From Odontocerum albicorne (lineage: Eukaryota; Arthropoda; Insecta; Trichoptera; Odontoceridae): a stretch of DNA of 64,000 nucleotides. Made by a program: the position numbers and the translations under genes. The notes under the pieces were generated by a model. The model did not search any database. It was not told the DNA's origin and saw nothing but the letters and a program-made list of their open reading frames with translations. Position 1 is the first letter of the stretch; each line of letters opens with the position of its first letter. Below, piece by piece: positions 42,851 through 52,481 of the stretch. The stretch spans positions 6,364,251 through 6,428,250 of the forward strand of contig OX463838.1 of NCBI GenBank assembly GCA_949825065.1, given 5' to 3'.

Positions 42851-43737
42851 ACATATGACATTTTTATATAATTCATCTACTCAACACAGTCAACAAACAC
42901 TAATAGAGAACTCAGCATGCGTTGTTCTAACTTAATTGGTAATCACTTTTTTTGATATGCCATAAAAAATTCAACCTGACACTTAGGTGGAATAAATTCG
43001 TTCTTCCAACGAGGTATCAATGGTTGTGTGTAATAAAAATATAAGAATAACAAACAATAAATCTTTGGTTTGATATATTTTCGGTCATTTTTGGGCTGAA
43101 TAGATTAATGACTGTTGAAGAATTATTTTCTGGAAATTTAGTCATGTTGAAATATAAACCAATCATAAATTACACCAAAAATATATCGTTGCCTTTTTTA
43201 TCAGATTATTTTCTCAGTTGATTTTAAATTACGTTAAAATTACTAAAATGTTCCAAAGAAGAAGTTTTAAAAATTAAAGCAAAATAACAGGTGGATTGAG
43301 AGTAACATTAAAGCTTGATTGATGGATAATAAATGATACCAGCATCCAGAAATCAAACGCTTTCTGTTAATTACCAGCAAAATGTGCTTATCGTTGGTGA
43401 AACTTTATCGATTTCGTCGGTGTTATATAATTATAAGGCTTCATATTATAAACGTTTTTAAACAACTATATTTATCAAAATTCATCCTTGTTTAGACTCA
43501 ATGAAAACTAATGTGGGTTTCAATAGATTTGGTGGTTTTAAAATATCAAAATAATGATATATATAAAATATGATATATAAAATATGGACTTAAAACAGGC
43601 AGGATCAAAAAATAGTCACGATGATTGTATTGGACGTATGCGTCACCCTTAATAGGTGTATTTCTTTGATATGTAAATTCTTGATATAATTTGATATTTG
43701 TTTGGTTTTTGTTTAAATATTTATATTTGTTTGGGTC
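42851..43737. other. No gene seen
   Basis: AT-rich spacer. Confidence 0.45.
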
Positions 43738-44060
43738 CACGCTACATCGTGACCACAGCGGAAATGAGACTTATGGACGGTCGTCGTGAGACTATATCGC
43801 TGGCCGGCCGGCCTCTGCATTGCGCAAACTCCCGAAAATTGTAGTATTTCGCGAGGTGTGAGCGCATGCTGTGGCGGAAAATGGCGCTTGCGATTAGCGA
43901 TTGACCGTTTATTAGAAGGGTCCTTTTCAAAATTAATCAATATTCTCAGTTCACTCTACCTACTGTGTTTTATCTTCTTTCACCGATCTACGCCTCTGAA
44001 CGTGAGCTGAATTCTCCGAGCATTGCGCAGCAGCCATCTACCTATGATACAGTTCTTTGT
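43738..44060. other. GC-rich island, unassigned
   Basis: GCTGGCCGGCCGGCCTCTGC and GTGTGAGCGCATGCTGTGGC stand out from AT-rich flanks. CpG is frequent. Overlapping short frames exist on both strands (plus 43786-44010, minus 43713-43940), none recognised. It could be a promoter/first-exon remnant or the end of an unknown transposon. Confidence 0.35.
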
Positions 44061-44149
44061 ACCGGTGCCGTTCAATGATATTCCATAAAAGTATTTTAAT
44101 ACCAACTTTGATGTATGTGATCAAAGCGGGAAAAGGGAAAAGGCTGAAT

Positions 44150-44530
44150 AAATTCGACTAAATTCGAATAAATGCTGTAGACATACGTGCGCTCACAATA
44201 ATACGTGAGTAACATTGTATGACAGAATACGGAATGAAGTGATTAGGGATGAATGTGAACTTAAGGCTGATGTTTTGAGAAAGATGAAGAGCAATCGGAG
44301 ATGATTTATGAACGTGGAACGAATAAATGAAGAAAGATTAACTAAATAAATATACTCGTACAATACATGGTTGAGGTAGACAAAGAAAGTAAAGTTGAAT
44401 AGAATTGATGATATTTTACGAAGGGAATGTTAAAAACGAGAAGAAACATGGGAGCTTTATCTGGGAAAGTCTGGCACTATGTCCTTACTGTCTACCCTCT
44501 GTTTGTATCAAAACCGTTATCAATAAGGTG
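44150..44530 (+). mobile_element. LINE-A fragment
   Basis: Reads from AAGGCTGAATAAATTCGACT through ATACGGAATGAAGTGATTAG, GTGGAACGAATAAATGAAGA (VERINEERLTK) and GAATTGATGATATTTTACGA to the family end. Several stops. Confidence 0.7.
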
Positions 44531-44879
44531 TGAAAAATCATTTAATACTTAGTTTTAAATTTTAAACAGATATACATACATACAACTGAGTATTCGAATA
44601 TTCAATGGCGTTATAAATTGCTTTTGATAAGTTAAAGTACTTTTAAAATAATGTACTATAGCAATCAGCTCTATAAAACAGTAACAATTTTTTTTTCAAC
44701 CACAGTTCCTTTTGATTATAACATTATATTTGAAACCCACTGATTTAAGTGAACTTTCCTTTTAAAATTATTTGGTTTCAAATTATATTGAACTTTCGTA
44801 ATTATATACTTTGATATGAATGTTGAGAACCTTTATCCTCCCCTTTCTTGATAGAGTTTTTACTTTTTTAAGAGGCAAT
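44531..44879. other. No gene seen
   Basis: AT-rich spacer. Confidence 0.4.
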
Positions 44880-45665
44880 CCACTCGAGCTATTTGAAATT
44901 TGCAGACAATATCGTTATATTCTCACAAAAACCCAAAAAATCTTTAGCACCAACTGCAGGAATTGGCAGAGGTCAGTAAAAAAGTTGATTTGAAAATGAA
45001 TAGGTGTATCAAAAACCAAATATATGATGAACGGCTTTGCACCCCAAAACCAATAATCGTAGATGAAAAGCCGCTGACACTTGTCCAGAAATATGTGTAT
45101 TTGGGCCAACTTATTTCCATCGAAGGAAGTAGCACGAATGACAAAATTAGCACAGAGCTAATTTTGACGTTTGAACATCATCGTCAAACGTTATCTCCCA
45201 ATATATTTGAAGCAAGAGGTCTACAACCAGTGTATGATATTCTCCCAATACTTACGTATATCTGTGAGACATTGACGCTCACAGTCAAGAACACGCAAAA
45301 GCTCCAGACCGCACGAAGGGGTATGGAGAGATGCATGTTGGGATACACTAAAAGAGACTGTGAACGAAACACTTAGATTCGCAACAAAACAATGAAAGAA
45401 GACGTTTTTAAGGTGCGCAATAAAATTAAGTGGAAATGGACAGGACAGATAGCCAAAATATCAGACTCCCGATGGACGTCCGAAATAATCCAATGCTGCC
45501 AAAGAGGCATACAGAGGCCCAGAAAAAGACCGAAGGTACACTGAAGATATAAAATCAGGAAGCATGGCAGCTTCACATGGCATCAACGAGCAAAACATCG
45601 AACTATTTGAAGTCAACTTGAGAAGACTTTCATCCAGCAGTGGATCGACCCTGGTTGACAATGTT
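44880..45665 (+). pseudogene. RTE-like LINE relic from catalytic box to C-terminus
   Basis: LKFADNIVIF at about 44893-44922 corresponds to the F-A-D-D catalytic box with the second Asp changed to Asn. After a frame change, 44963-45376 is open: MNRCIKNQIYDERL, PKPIIVDEKPLTLVQKYVYL with GQLISIEGS, then CETLTLTVKNTQKLQTARRG and MERCMLGYTKRD. After a stop it continues (KIKWKWTGQIAKISD, then PRKRP) to FIQQWIDPG near the 3' end. This is the standard order of RTE-like insect LINEs. A short TGATGAGATGATAG tail follows at about 45664. Catalytic change and stops make it inactive. Same family as 28530-29240. Confidence 0.83.
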
Positions 45666-46564
45666 GATGAGATGATAGTAATTGATATAAAAAAATGCAA
45701 GCGTTTCTTCTCTTTTAACACTTAAAACTTTAATTTCAAAAAAAAATTCGCGGTGTCGCGGGTTAAAATATCTAAACATCATTTCACATTTTCAAAAATA
45801 AATATATTTTATTGATATCTTTCAGAAAAACAATTAATTAAAGTTACGATTATATAATCAAATAAAATTACCTTTATTAAACAATATATTTTTGTTTTGG
45901 TAAAAAATTCGAGAAAAATTAATTACTCTAAGTTTTTAAACGATTTTCTTTAAAGCTTAAAATCATAGTAATTTTTTTAGAACAAAGCACTCTTTTGGGG
46001 AAAATTTTGAACTCGTAGGTGAAAACATCAATATTTTCATCAAACTTCTGAAAAAATCCTAGACATATTTCCTGTCGTTTTAAGAACCTTTAAGCATAAA
46101 TGTTTGCTTTTTAGAAAACGTGTGAATATTTGCTTTCGTAAAACGTGGTTCATTATTTTTCTTTGTCTCAAGCTCTTATCAGAATGGTGGCCTATTTTCA
46201 TAATATCTCATTTAATATTCAACTTTGTGAGGATAAATATTGTTTGATTATTATTATTATATCATTAGGGACACTTTTAAAGTTTTTTTTTCGTAGAGTA
46301 AGTTTAAAGTAACAGGTACTGAATGTCTGTGCCATTTTACATTGAACGTAAATTTTATTTTGATTGCCATCTGAAGTGAGATTTTTCTTTTTATAAGGCA
46401 ATCCATCCAATAAAAAAAGAGGATATTTTAAAATATGTATTGAATTAATCATAAAATGCACTGTCGTAGACAGGGACATAAAAAATGTATTTTATCTAGT
46501 CGGCTATTCCAGCAGATGTTTTTGACGATTTTTTTATTACGCTTTTGTTGAATAAAATTAAACC
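45666..46564. other. No gene seen
   Basis: AT-rich spacer; short minus frames at 45461-45721 and 46219-46479 are shadows or chance. Confidence 0.45.
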
Positions 46565-46745
46565 ATGCTGGCTTTTTTCCATGTGGCAATGTCTTCAGAC
46601 CAACCAGAAAGATGAAAAAGAAGACTTAGGAGGAAACCAAACTAGAATTCTTTTGAATAAAATCTTTTTTCCAACAGTACTTGAACCCGCGACTTTCAGA
46701 CTGGAAGACAGATATCTTACCAATAAGCACACGACTTCTTTGTTT
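46565..46745 (-). mobile_element. tRNA-derived SINE
   Basis: Minus strand: A box-like TTATTGGTAAGATATCTG, B box CGCGGGTTCAAGTACTG, and a body ending in AGACATTGCCACATGG. Main SINE family, moderately diverged. Confidence 0.7.
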
Positions 46746-47763
46746 GATAAATTCACTACGTATACAAAAATGATAAAAAAAAAAAGATTTTGCAATGAGA
46801 CATAAATGTTCACAGTTTTACTATTTGATGTTATATTTAACATCATTTTTTTTTTATATTCTCGTCATATACTAGTAATGTAGTAACCTAACAAAAAAAA
46901 AAGAATTCCAATCGGGTGACTGACAGCGCCACACAGTGGTCGGTCCTAAAACTTTTTCATAAAGGTAGTATTTTATATATTCATTTATTTATTCACAAAA
47001 TAATTTATACTTAAGTGTCTTTTATATACCACAATAACAATTATGAAACAAAAGGGACTTATCAACATCTTCCAAAACAAACGTCCAATTCAAGACACAC
47101 ATTATGTATTATATGATGCCTAAAAGTACCGATGTACAGTACAACAAAGTGAAAAAAAACTTTTTCAGTTTATTTAATTCAATCAATAATAATACGAGAC
47201 TTCAGCAGGAAAAATAAACTCTATCAAAAAAGTACCAAAAACACAAAATAAAAGAGTAAATTAGTAAACACAAAATAAAAAAAAAATTAAGATTATATAA
47301 AATTATCATTCAAGTTTTAAGATTGAGGAAATGTCAGAAAAAAGTTACAGATTATAATAAACTTAATATATTGACGGGTGAAGTTTTAATCAAAAATTTA
47401 ATATTATTATAAAAATCATACTTAGACGTGAAACAATAAAGAAACTGTTTTAAAACGAGATAAAATAAAATAAAAAGAAAATTCTAAAACGGAGAGTGAG
47501 AAAACAAAAGACAAAATAAAAAGTGTATAAAATATTTACGAAAAGGGTGTTTCACTCGCGATTGCGTAAATAAAAGTGTAATAAAAAACCGTATTTTTTT
47601 TAAATGTATCGATTGTAATTCCAAACAGTCCTTACTCAAAGAGTTTCTTATTGAACGCGGAGTAACTGCTTTTGATAAAATAATGCAATATAATACAATG
47701 TTGTTTGATGTAGGTCTAAAGGATTTTGTGGTTTTTCTTAAGGCTTTAGAGCAATTCTGCTAT
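46746..47763. other. No gene seen
   Basis: Very AT-rich spacer. It ends in a pyrimidine-rich stretch that could serve as the 3' splice region of the candidate exon that follows. Confidence 0.45.
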
Positions 47764-47782
47764 TTTGAATTGTTTTTTTCAG

Positions 47783-47938
47783 ATGATGGAAATAATCAGG
47801 GATATCAAACGGCGTACAGAGATAGAAAATAAAGTAAATGGATCACTAAAACATAAATACTCGAACCAGACAACATCCAAATCTGCCAAGTTCACAAATT
47901 TTAGAATCGATTTTGATGAATGGGAGGGAAATATAGAC
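47783..47938 (+). CDS. Candidate internal exon of an unknown gene
   Basis: A 156-bp open segment (exactly 52 codons) lies between TGTTTTTTTCAG, a textbook 3' splice site ending at 47782, and GAC/GTGAGA, a good 5' splice site with GT at 47939-47940. The translation is hydrophilic (MMEIIRDIKRRTEIENKVNG at the start; KFTNFRIDFDEWEGNID at the end) and does not look like a transposon. Length divisible by three and matched splice phases would allow it to be spliced or skipped without a frame change. LINE-A sequence begins just downstream. No other exon was found. I do not recognise the family; chance remains possible. Confidence 0.38.
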
Positions 47939-48082
47939 GTGAGAAAATACTGATGAAAGCCGAATAAATGCTTCAGAATTGCGTGTACTGAGTTGAATAC
48001 GTGGGGTGATAATATACTCGAATAAGAAAATGGAATTCCGTGATTAGCCATGAAATATGAGACTTCATATCAAAAATGTTTT

Positions 48083-48613
48083 TTAACCCTTCCTTCTCTG
48101 TGATGTGTAACTAGTACACATTGCTTCTAAATACTTTGATATCTTTATAAATATAATAAATACTGGGTTCAGATATTAGGTATTCCTCCGTAATACATTT
48201 ACGCATGTAATGAAAAAATAATATTAATAATAATTAGCACTTATCGGCCATATCAGAGATATTTTGTGAAAATCGGGAATAAATTCACCAATACAATCAA
48301 ACGTGTGCCAGTGTGTGACGTAGGTATATTCATTCTAAAAAACCGCTATGGGTGAGGAAGTGACGCTATTCATGTCTCACTCTCACTCTACTTCGGTATA
48401 TGGGAACGCAGATAGAATCTCAGTTCACCGGCTTCTCTCACTTCAGTAGCTTTCGGTAATTATTATCACTTTTGACTGTAAATTTAATTAATTTAAGCGA
48501 TGGGCTATGAATATTCATATTTTTCCGATTTTTAATCGCTCATTTTTACATGAATATTGAATACATAGCACCGGAACACGCAAATAATTTTAGCACAGGA
48601 AGGGAAAGGTTAA
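48083..48613. mobile_element. piggyBac-like MITE, copy 4 (diverged)
   Basis: 531 bp with TTAA at 48083-48086 and 48610-48613. Ends CCCTTCCTTCTC and, inverted, CCTTTCCCTTCC. The outer about 170 bp on the left match copies 1 and 3; the middle is shorter and different (GTGACGCTATTCATGTCTCA). It represents another subfamily. Confidence 0.82.
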
Positions 48614-48835
48614 CGACTATCTTAATTATACTTCATCTTGATAGATAAAGATCAAAATTGAATCACAAAAAAAACTAATGTGGATTTCAGTAAACCAAAT
48701 CCTTTTAAAATAATCAAACAATGTTATATGTGAAATACGATATAAAAAAATTGTATTTGAAACGGACAATATCAAAATAAGCTAATATGATTATTCCACA
48801 CCAATATTTCGATTCCAACTTTGATGTTTGGTAGT
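48614..48835. other. AT-rich spacer
   Basis: Possibly decayed LINE-A between the MITE and the right LINE-A part; nothing clear. Confidence 0.3.
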
Positions 48836-49141
48836 AAAACATAGACGTAAAAAAGACTGAATGAAGAAAGATTCTTTGGACATGTATAATGTATGAATGA
48901 ATAAAGAAGTTCATATTTGCACCAACCAACCTTTCTCTCATATTTGCAACAAAACAAATCAATGGTGCAATATGAGAAAAATAAATGAGGACCAAAAGAA
49001 ATATGGTTCGATCGAGTAAATATTTTGCAAGAAAGGAAACATATGCATTCAGAGATATCGAATGAGTTTTATGAGAAGGTGTATGGATGTAGAAGAAGCG
49101 AAGGATGTGCGTTTTCTCTTTGTTTGTCCCGATAGGGAAAA

Positions 49142-50530
49142 GGTGTGAAGGTATATTTGTTATGTGTCACCAAAGATCACAGTTTAGTTTTTGATATTTA
49201 TCAATAAATACATAAAGTTGATATCGTTGTACGTGTTAAGCTAGCAACATGTAACTTCAGTTCAAAAGGTGCGAAGGTATATTTGTTATGTGTCTCCAAA
49301 GATCACAGTTTAATTCTTCATATTTATCAATAAATACATAAAGTTGATATCGTTGTACGTGTTAAGCTAGCAACATGTAACTTCAGTTCAAAAGGTGCGA
49401 AGGTATATTTGTTATGTGTCTCCAAAGATCACAGTTTAATTCTTCATATTTATCAATAAATACATAAAGTTGATATCGTTGTACGTGTTAAGCTAGCAAC
49501 ATGTAACTTCAGTTCAAAAGGTGCGAAGGTATATTTGTTATGTGTCTCCAAAGATCACAGTTTAATTCTTCATATTTATCAATAAATACATAAAGTTGAT
49601 ATCGTTGTACGTGTTAAGCTAGCAACATATAACTTCAGTTCAAAAGGTGCGAAGGTATATTTGTTATGTGTCTCCAAAGATCACAGTTTAATTCTTCATA
49701 TTTATCAATAAATACACAAAGTTGATATCGTTGTACGTGTTAAGCTAGCAACATGTAACTTCAGTTCAAAAGGTGCGAAGGTATATTTGTTATGTGTCTC
49801 CAAAGATCACAGTTTAATTCTTCATATTTATCAATAAATACATAAAGTTGATATTGTTGTACGTGTTAAGCTAGCAACATATAACTTCAGTTCAAAAGGT
49901 GCGAAGGTATATTTGTTATGTGTCTCCAAAGATCACAGTTTAATTCTTCATATTTATCAATAAATACACAAAGTTGATATCGTTGTACGTGTTAAGCTAG
50001 CAACATGTAACTTCAGTTCAAAAGGTGCGAAGGTATATTTGTTATGTGTCACCAAAGATCACAGTTTAGTTCTTGATATTTATCAATAAATACATAAAGT
50101 TGATATCGTTGTACGTGTTAAGCTAGCAACATGTAACTTCAGTTCAAAAGGTGCGAAGGTATATTTGTTATGTGTCTCCAAAGATCACAGTTTAATTCTT
50201 CATATTTATCAATAAATACATAAAGTTGATATCGTTGTACGTGTTAAGCTAGCAACATGTAACTTCAGTTCAAAAGGTGCGATGGTATATTTGTTATGTG
50301 TCTCCAAAGATCACAGTTTAATTCTTCATATTTATCAATAAATACATAAAGTTGATATTGTTGTACGTGTTAAGCTAGCAACATGTAACTTCAGTTCAAA
50401 AGGTGCGATGGTATATTTGTTATGTGTCTCCAAAGATCACAGTTTAATTCTTCATATTTATCAATAAATACATAAAGTTGATATCGTTGTATTGTACGTG
50501 TTAAGCTAACAAAATGTAACTTCAGTTCAA
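49142..50530. repeat. 126-bp satellite array, about 11 copies
   Basis: The unit begins GGTGCGAAGGTATATTTGTT and ends CTAGCAACATGTAACTTCAG-TTCAAAA. Starts at 49268, 49394, 49520 and so on give a strict 126-bp period. Copies at 49142 and 50024 share the rarer variant CACCAAAGATCACAGTTTAG, exactly seven units (882 bp) apart, a sign of block duplication. The first lines of the unit are the 3' terminal sequence of LINE-A. Spacing is even, with no unique inserts. Confidence 0.95.
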
Positions 50531-50885
50531 ACAAAAGAAAAAAATGAACAGTTTATCATTTTAATACATCTTAAAAGTCATAACCTTATTTAATATCAAT
50601 AGCTTGAATGGTGGGCATAAACAATCAAAATACCAAGAGGAACAATAAAACCGGTGAATATAACTGACATTTAGGAATAGCTGGGGCTGTTTCTTGGAAT
50701 TCTCCATATTACGAGAACGTACCGTTCGCCCACATACAAGCTTTACAGCAGATCCGACAGTAAACTATCGTTTGATGCCTCTCCCCTTAAAGGTATGGCC
50801 ATAACCTGGAATTTACACCCTTTCGAGAATTTTATTCGTGTACTGTATCATCATTCGTGTCATTTGGAAAATTGCGTTTAAGAAG
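50531..50885. other. No gene seen
   Basis: Spacer between the two satellites, slightly GC-richer around 50690-50830; nothing recognised. Confidence 0.4.
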
Positions 50886-51601
50886 TTCAATAATTACTGT
50901 AATAAAAAAACTTTAAATTATTGAGAAAATTTTTTATCTCAAACATATAATTACACCGTTTAAAAAATTCATTTATCACGATAATTATAAACTTATTGAG
51001 ATAATACTTTTGTAACATACATTCTATCACGCCATTTAAAAAGTTGAATTATTACTGTAATAATAAACTTAAACCTTTTGAAATATTATTTTTATCACAA
51101 TATTAATACAAACTATAAAGTCGTTAAAGAAGTTCAATTATTACGGTAATTATAAGTTTAAACTTATTTTGATAATATTTTTGTAACCTACATTCAATTC
51201 CGTCGTTCAAGAAGTTCAATTATTACTGTTATTATAAACTTAAACTTATTGTGATAATATTTTTGTAACCTACATTCAATTACGTCGTTCAAGAAGTTCA
51301 ATTATTACGGTAATTATAAACTTAAACTTATTGTGATAATATTTTTGTTACCTACATTCAATTCCGTCGTTCAAGAAGTTCAATTATTACTGTAATTATA
51401 AACTTAAACTTATTGTGATAATATTTTTGTAACCTACATTCAATTACGTCGTTCAAGAAGTTCAATTATTACGGTAATTATAAACTTAAACTTATTGTGA
51501 TAATATTTTTGTAACCTACATTCAATTACGTCGTTCAAGAAGTTCAATTATTACGGTAATTATAAACTTAAACTTATTGTGATAATATTTTTGTTACCTA
51601 C
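50886..51601. repeat. 82-bp satellite array, left part
   Basis: The unit contains ATTCAATTACGTCGTTCAAG, AAGTTCAATTATTACGGTAA and TTATTGTGATAATATTTTTG; period 82 bp. Copies at 51180-51600 are nearly identical; those at 50886-51170 are degenerate and contain ATCACGCCATTTAAAAAG. The array stops at CTAC where the LTR element is inserted and resumes at 62165 in register. Confidence 0.95.
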
Positions 51602-52459
51602 TGTTAGGACTATATTTGTTAAATTGTATACTTCACGTCCTCGAAATTGTTAATTCGCGACATATCATAATTTATGAAACTTGTGGTGTTGAGACCATGT
51701 GCTTGCCTTGAAAATGGGAAGATTAAAATATTATGAAATACTTGAATATTTTAAAATACTAAAAACAATAAAATAGGGGTAACTACCCTTGCAGTCAGGT
51801 ACATTTTTATTCAATGACAACATTGTTACGGGCGACCTTGGTCGAGATTGGCAGCACTGTCTCCTTGTACTTCCTTGCCAAGGGGAAGCCGGCTAGCTGG
51901 CTCGCCCATTCCGTGCAGAACGTGCTGAGATACAGACGTGGATCCGACACTGGTCTTCCTCATATATCACAGAACTCCAGGACGCCATTTTGATTACGGG
52001 TGAATATTATTTCCTCCTATTTTTAATGTGAATTTTGTCCGCACATTTTAACCATCGCTCAAGTTTAGCTCTGAATTGTTATTGGAATCTCCCTTGCTAA
52101 ACACAACACATTTTTATATTTGTTGCCAATTTTAAAACTTTTTTTTCTAGACATTCGTCTAGTTTTTTTTATATAATTTTTTTTCTTTTTTCTTTTTTTT
52201 ACAATACAATAAACTGTTTCATTACAAATTGTTCTTGTTTAATTGTGTCGCCTGTCCCAGCGAGAAACTAGAGAGACTTATTCAGAGTTAAGAGAACCCA
52301 ACAATACCCCAGAGACCTAAAGAGTACTTGTCTCGTTAAGAAGCCGACTGACCTGTCCGGCCCTGTCACCTTGGTAAGATTGATATTTGGTGAATTGATT
52401 TATGTAATCAATTGTGTACATATATTTATTGTTTCCTAAATACAGCAAAAGGCGTGACA
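51602..52459 (+). repeat. Left LTR (858 bp)
   Basis: Begins TGTT and ends GACA. It includes a GC-richer middle (GGAAGCCGGCTAGCTGGCTC), T-rich tracts near 52140-52200 and an AATAAA signal near 52208 (ACAATAAACTG), consistent with U3-R-U5. Equal in length to the right LTR. Confidence 0.93.
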
Positions 52460-52463
52460 TAAT

Positions 52464-52481
52464 TGGCTCCCGAACGCGGGG
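52464..52481 (+). promoter_or_regulatory. Primer binding site
   Basis: TGGCTCCCGAACGCGGGG starts with TGG, the complement of a tRNA CCA end, 4 nt after the LTR. The first eight bases fit an aspartate-type tRNA end, and the whole resembles the TGGCGCCCAACGTGGGG type common in insect gypsy elements, so the primer tRNA is not settled. Confidence 0.75.

Larger units (their letters stand above)
47945..49141 (+). mobile_element. LINE-A fragment split by a piggyBac-like MITE
   Basis: The left part 47945-48082 (AGCCGAATAAATGCTTCAGA, GGGGTGATAATATACTCG) and right part 48836-49141 (AGACTGAATGAAGAAAGATT, then SFMRRCMDVEEAKDVRF and CPDREKV) are in LINE-A order. The MITE lies between them. The right part ends at GGGAAAAGGTGTGAAGGTAT, where the 126-bp satellite begins. 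Confidence 0.68.

Noticed and set aside
49142..50530. Possible CRISPR or gene-repeat array
   Set aside because: Strict head-to-tail 126-bp satellite with stops in all frames.
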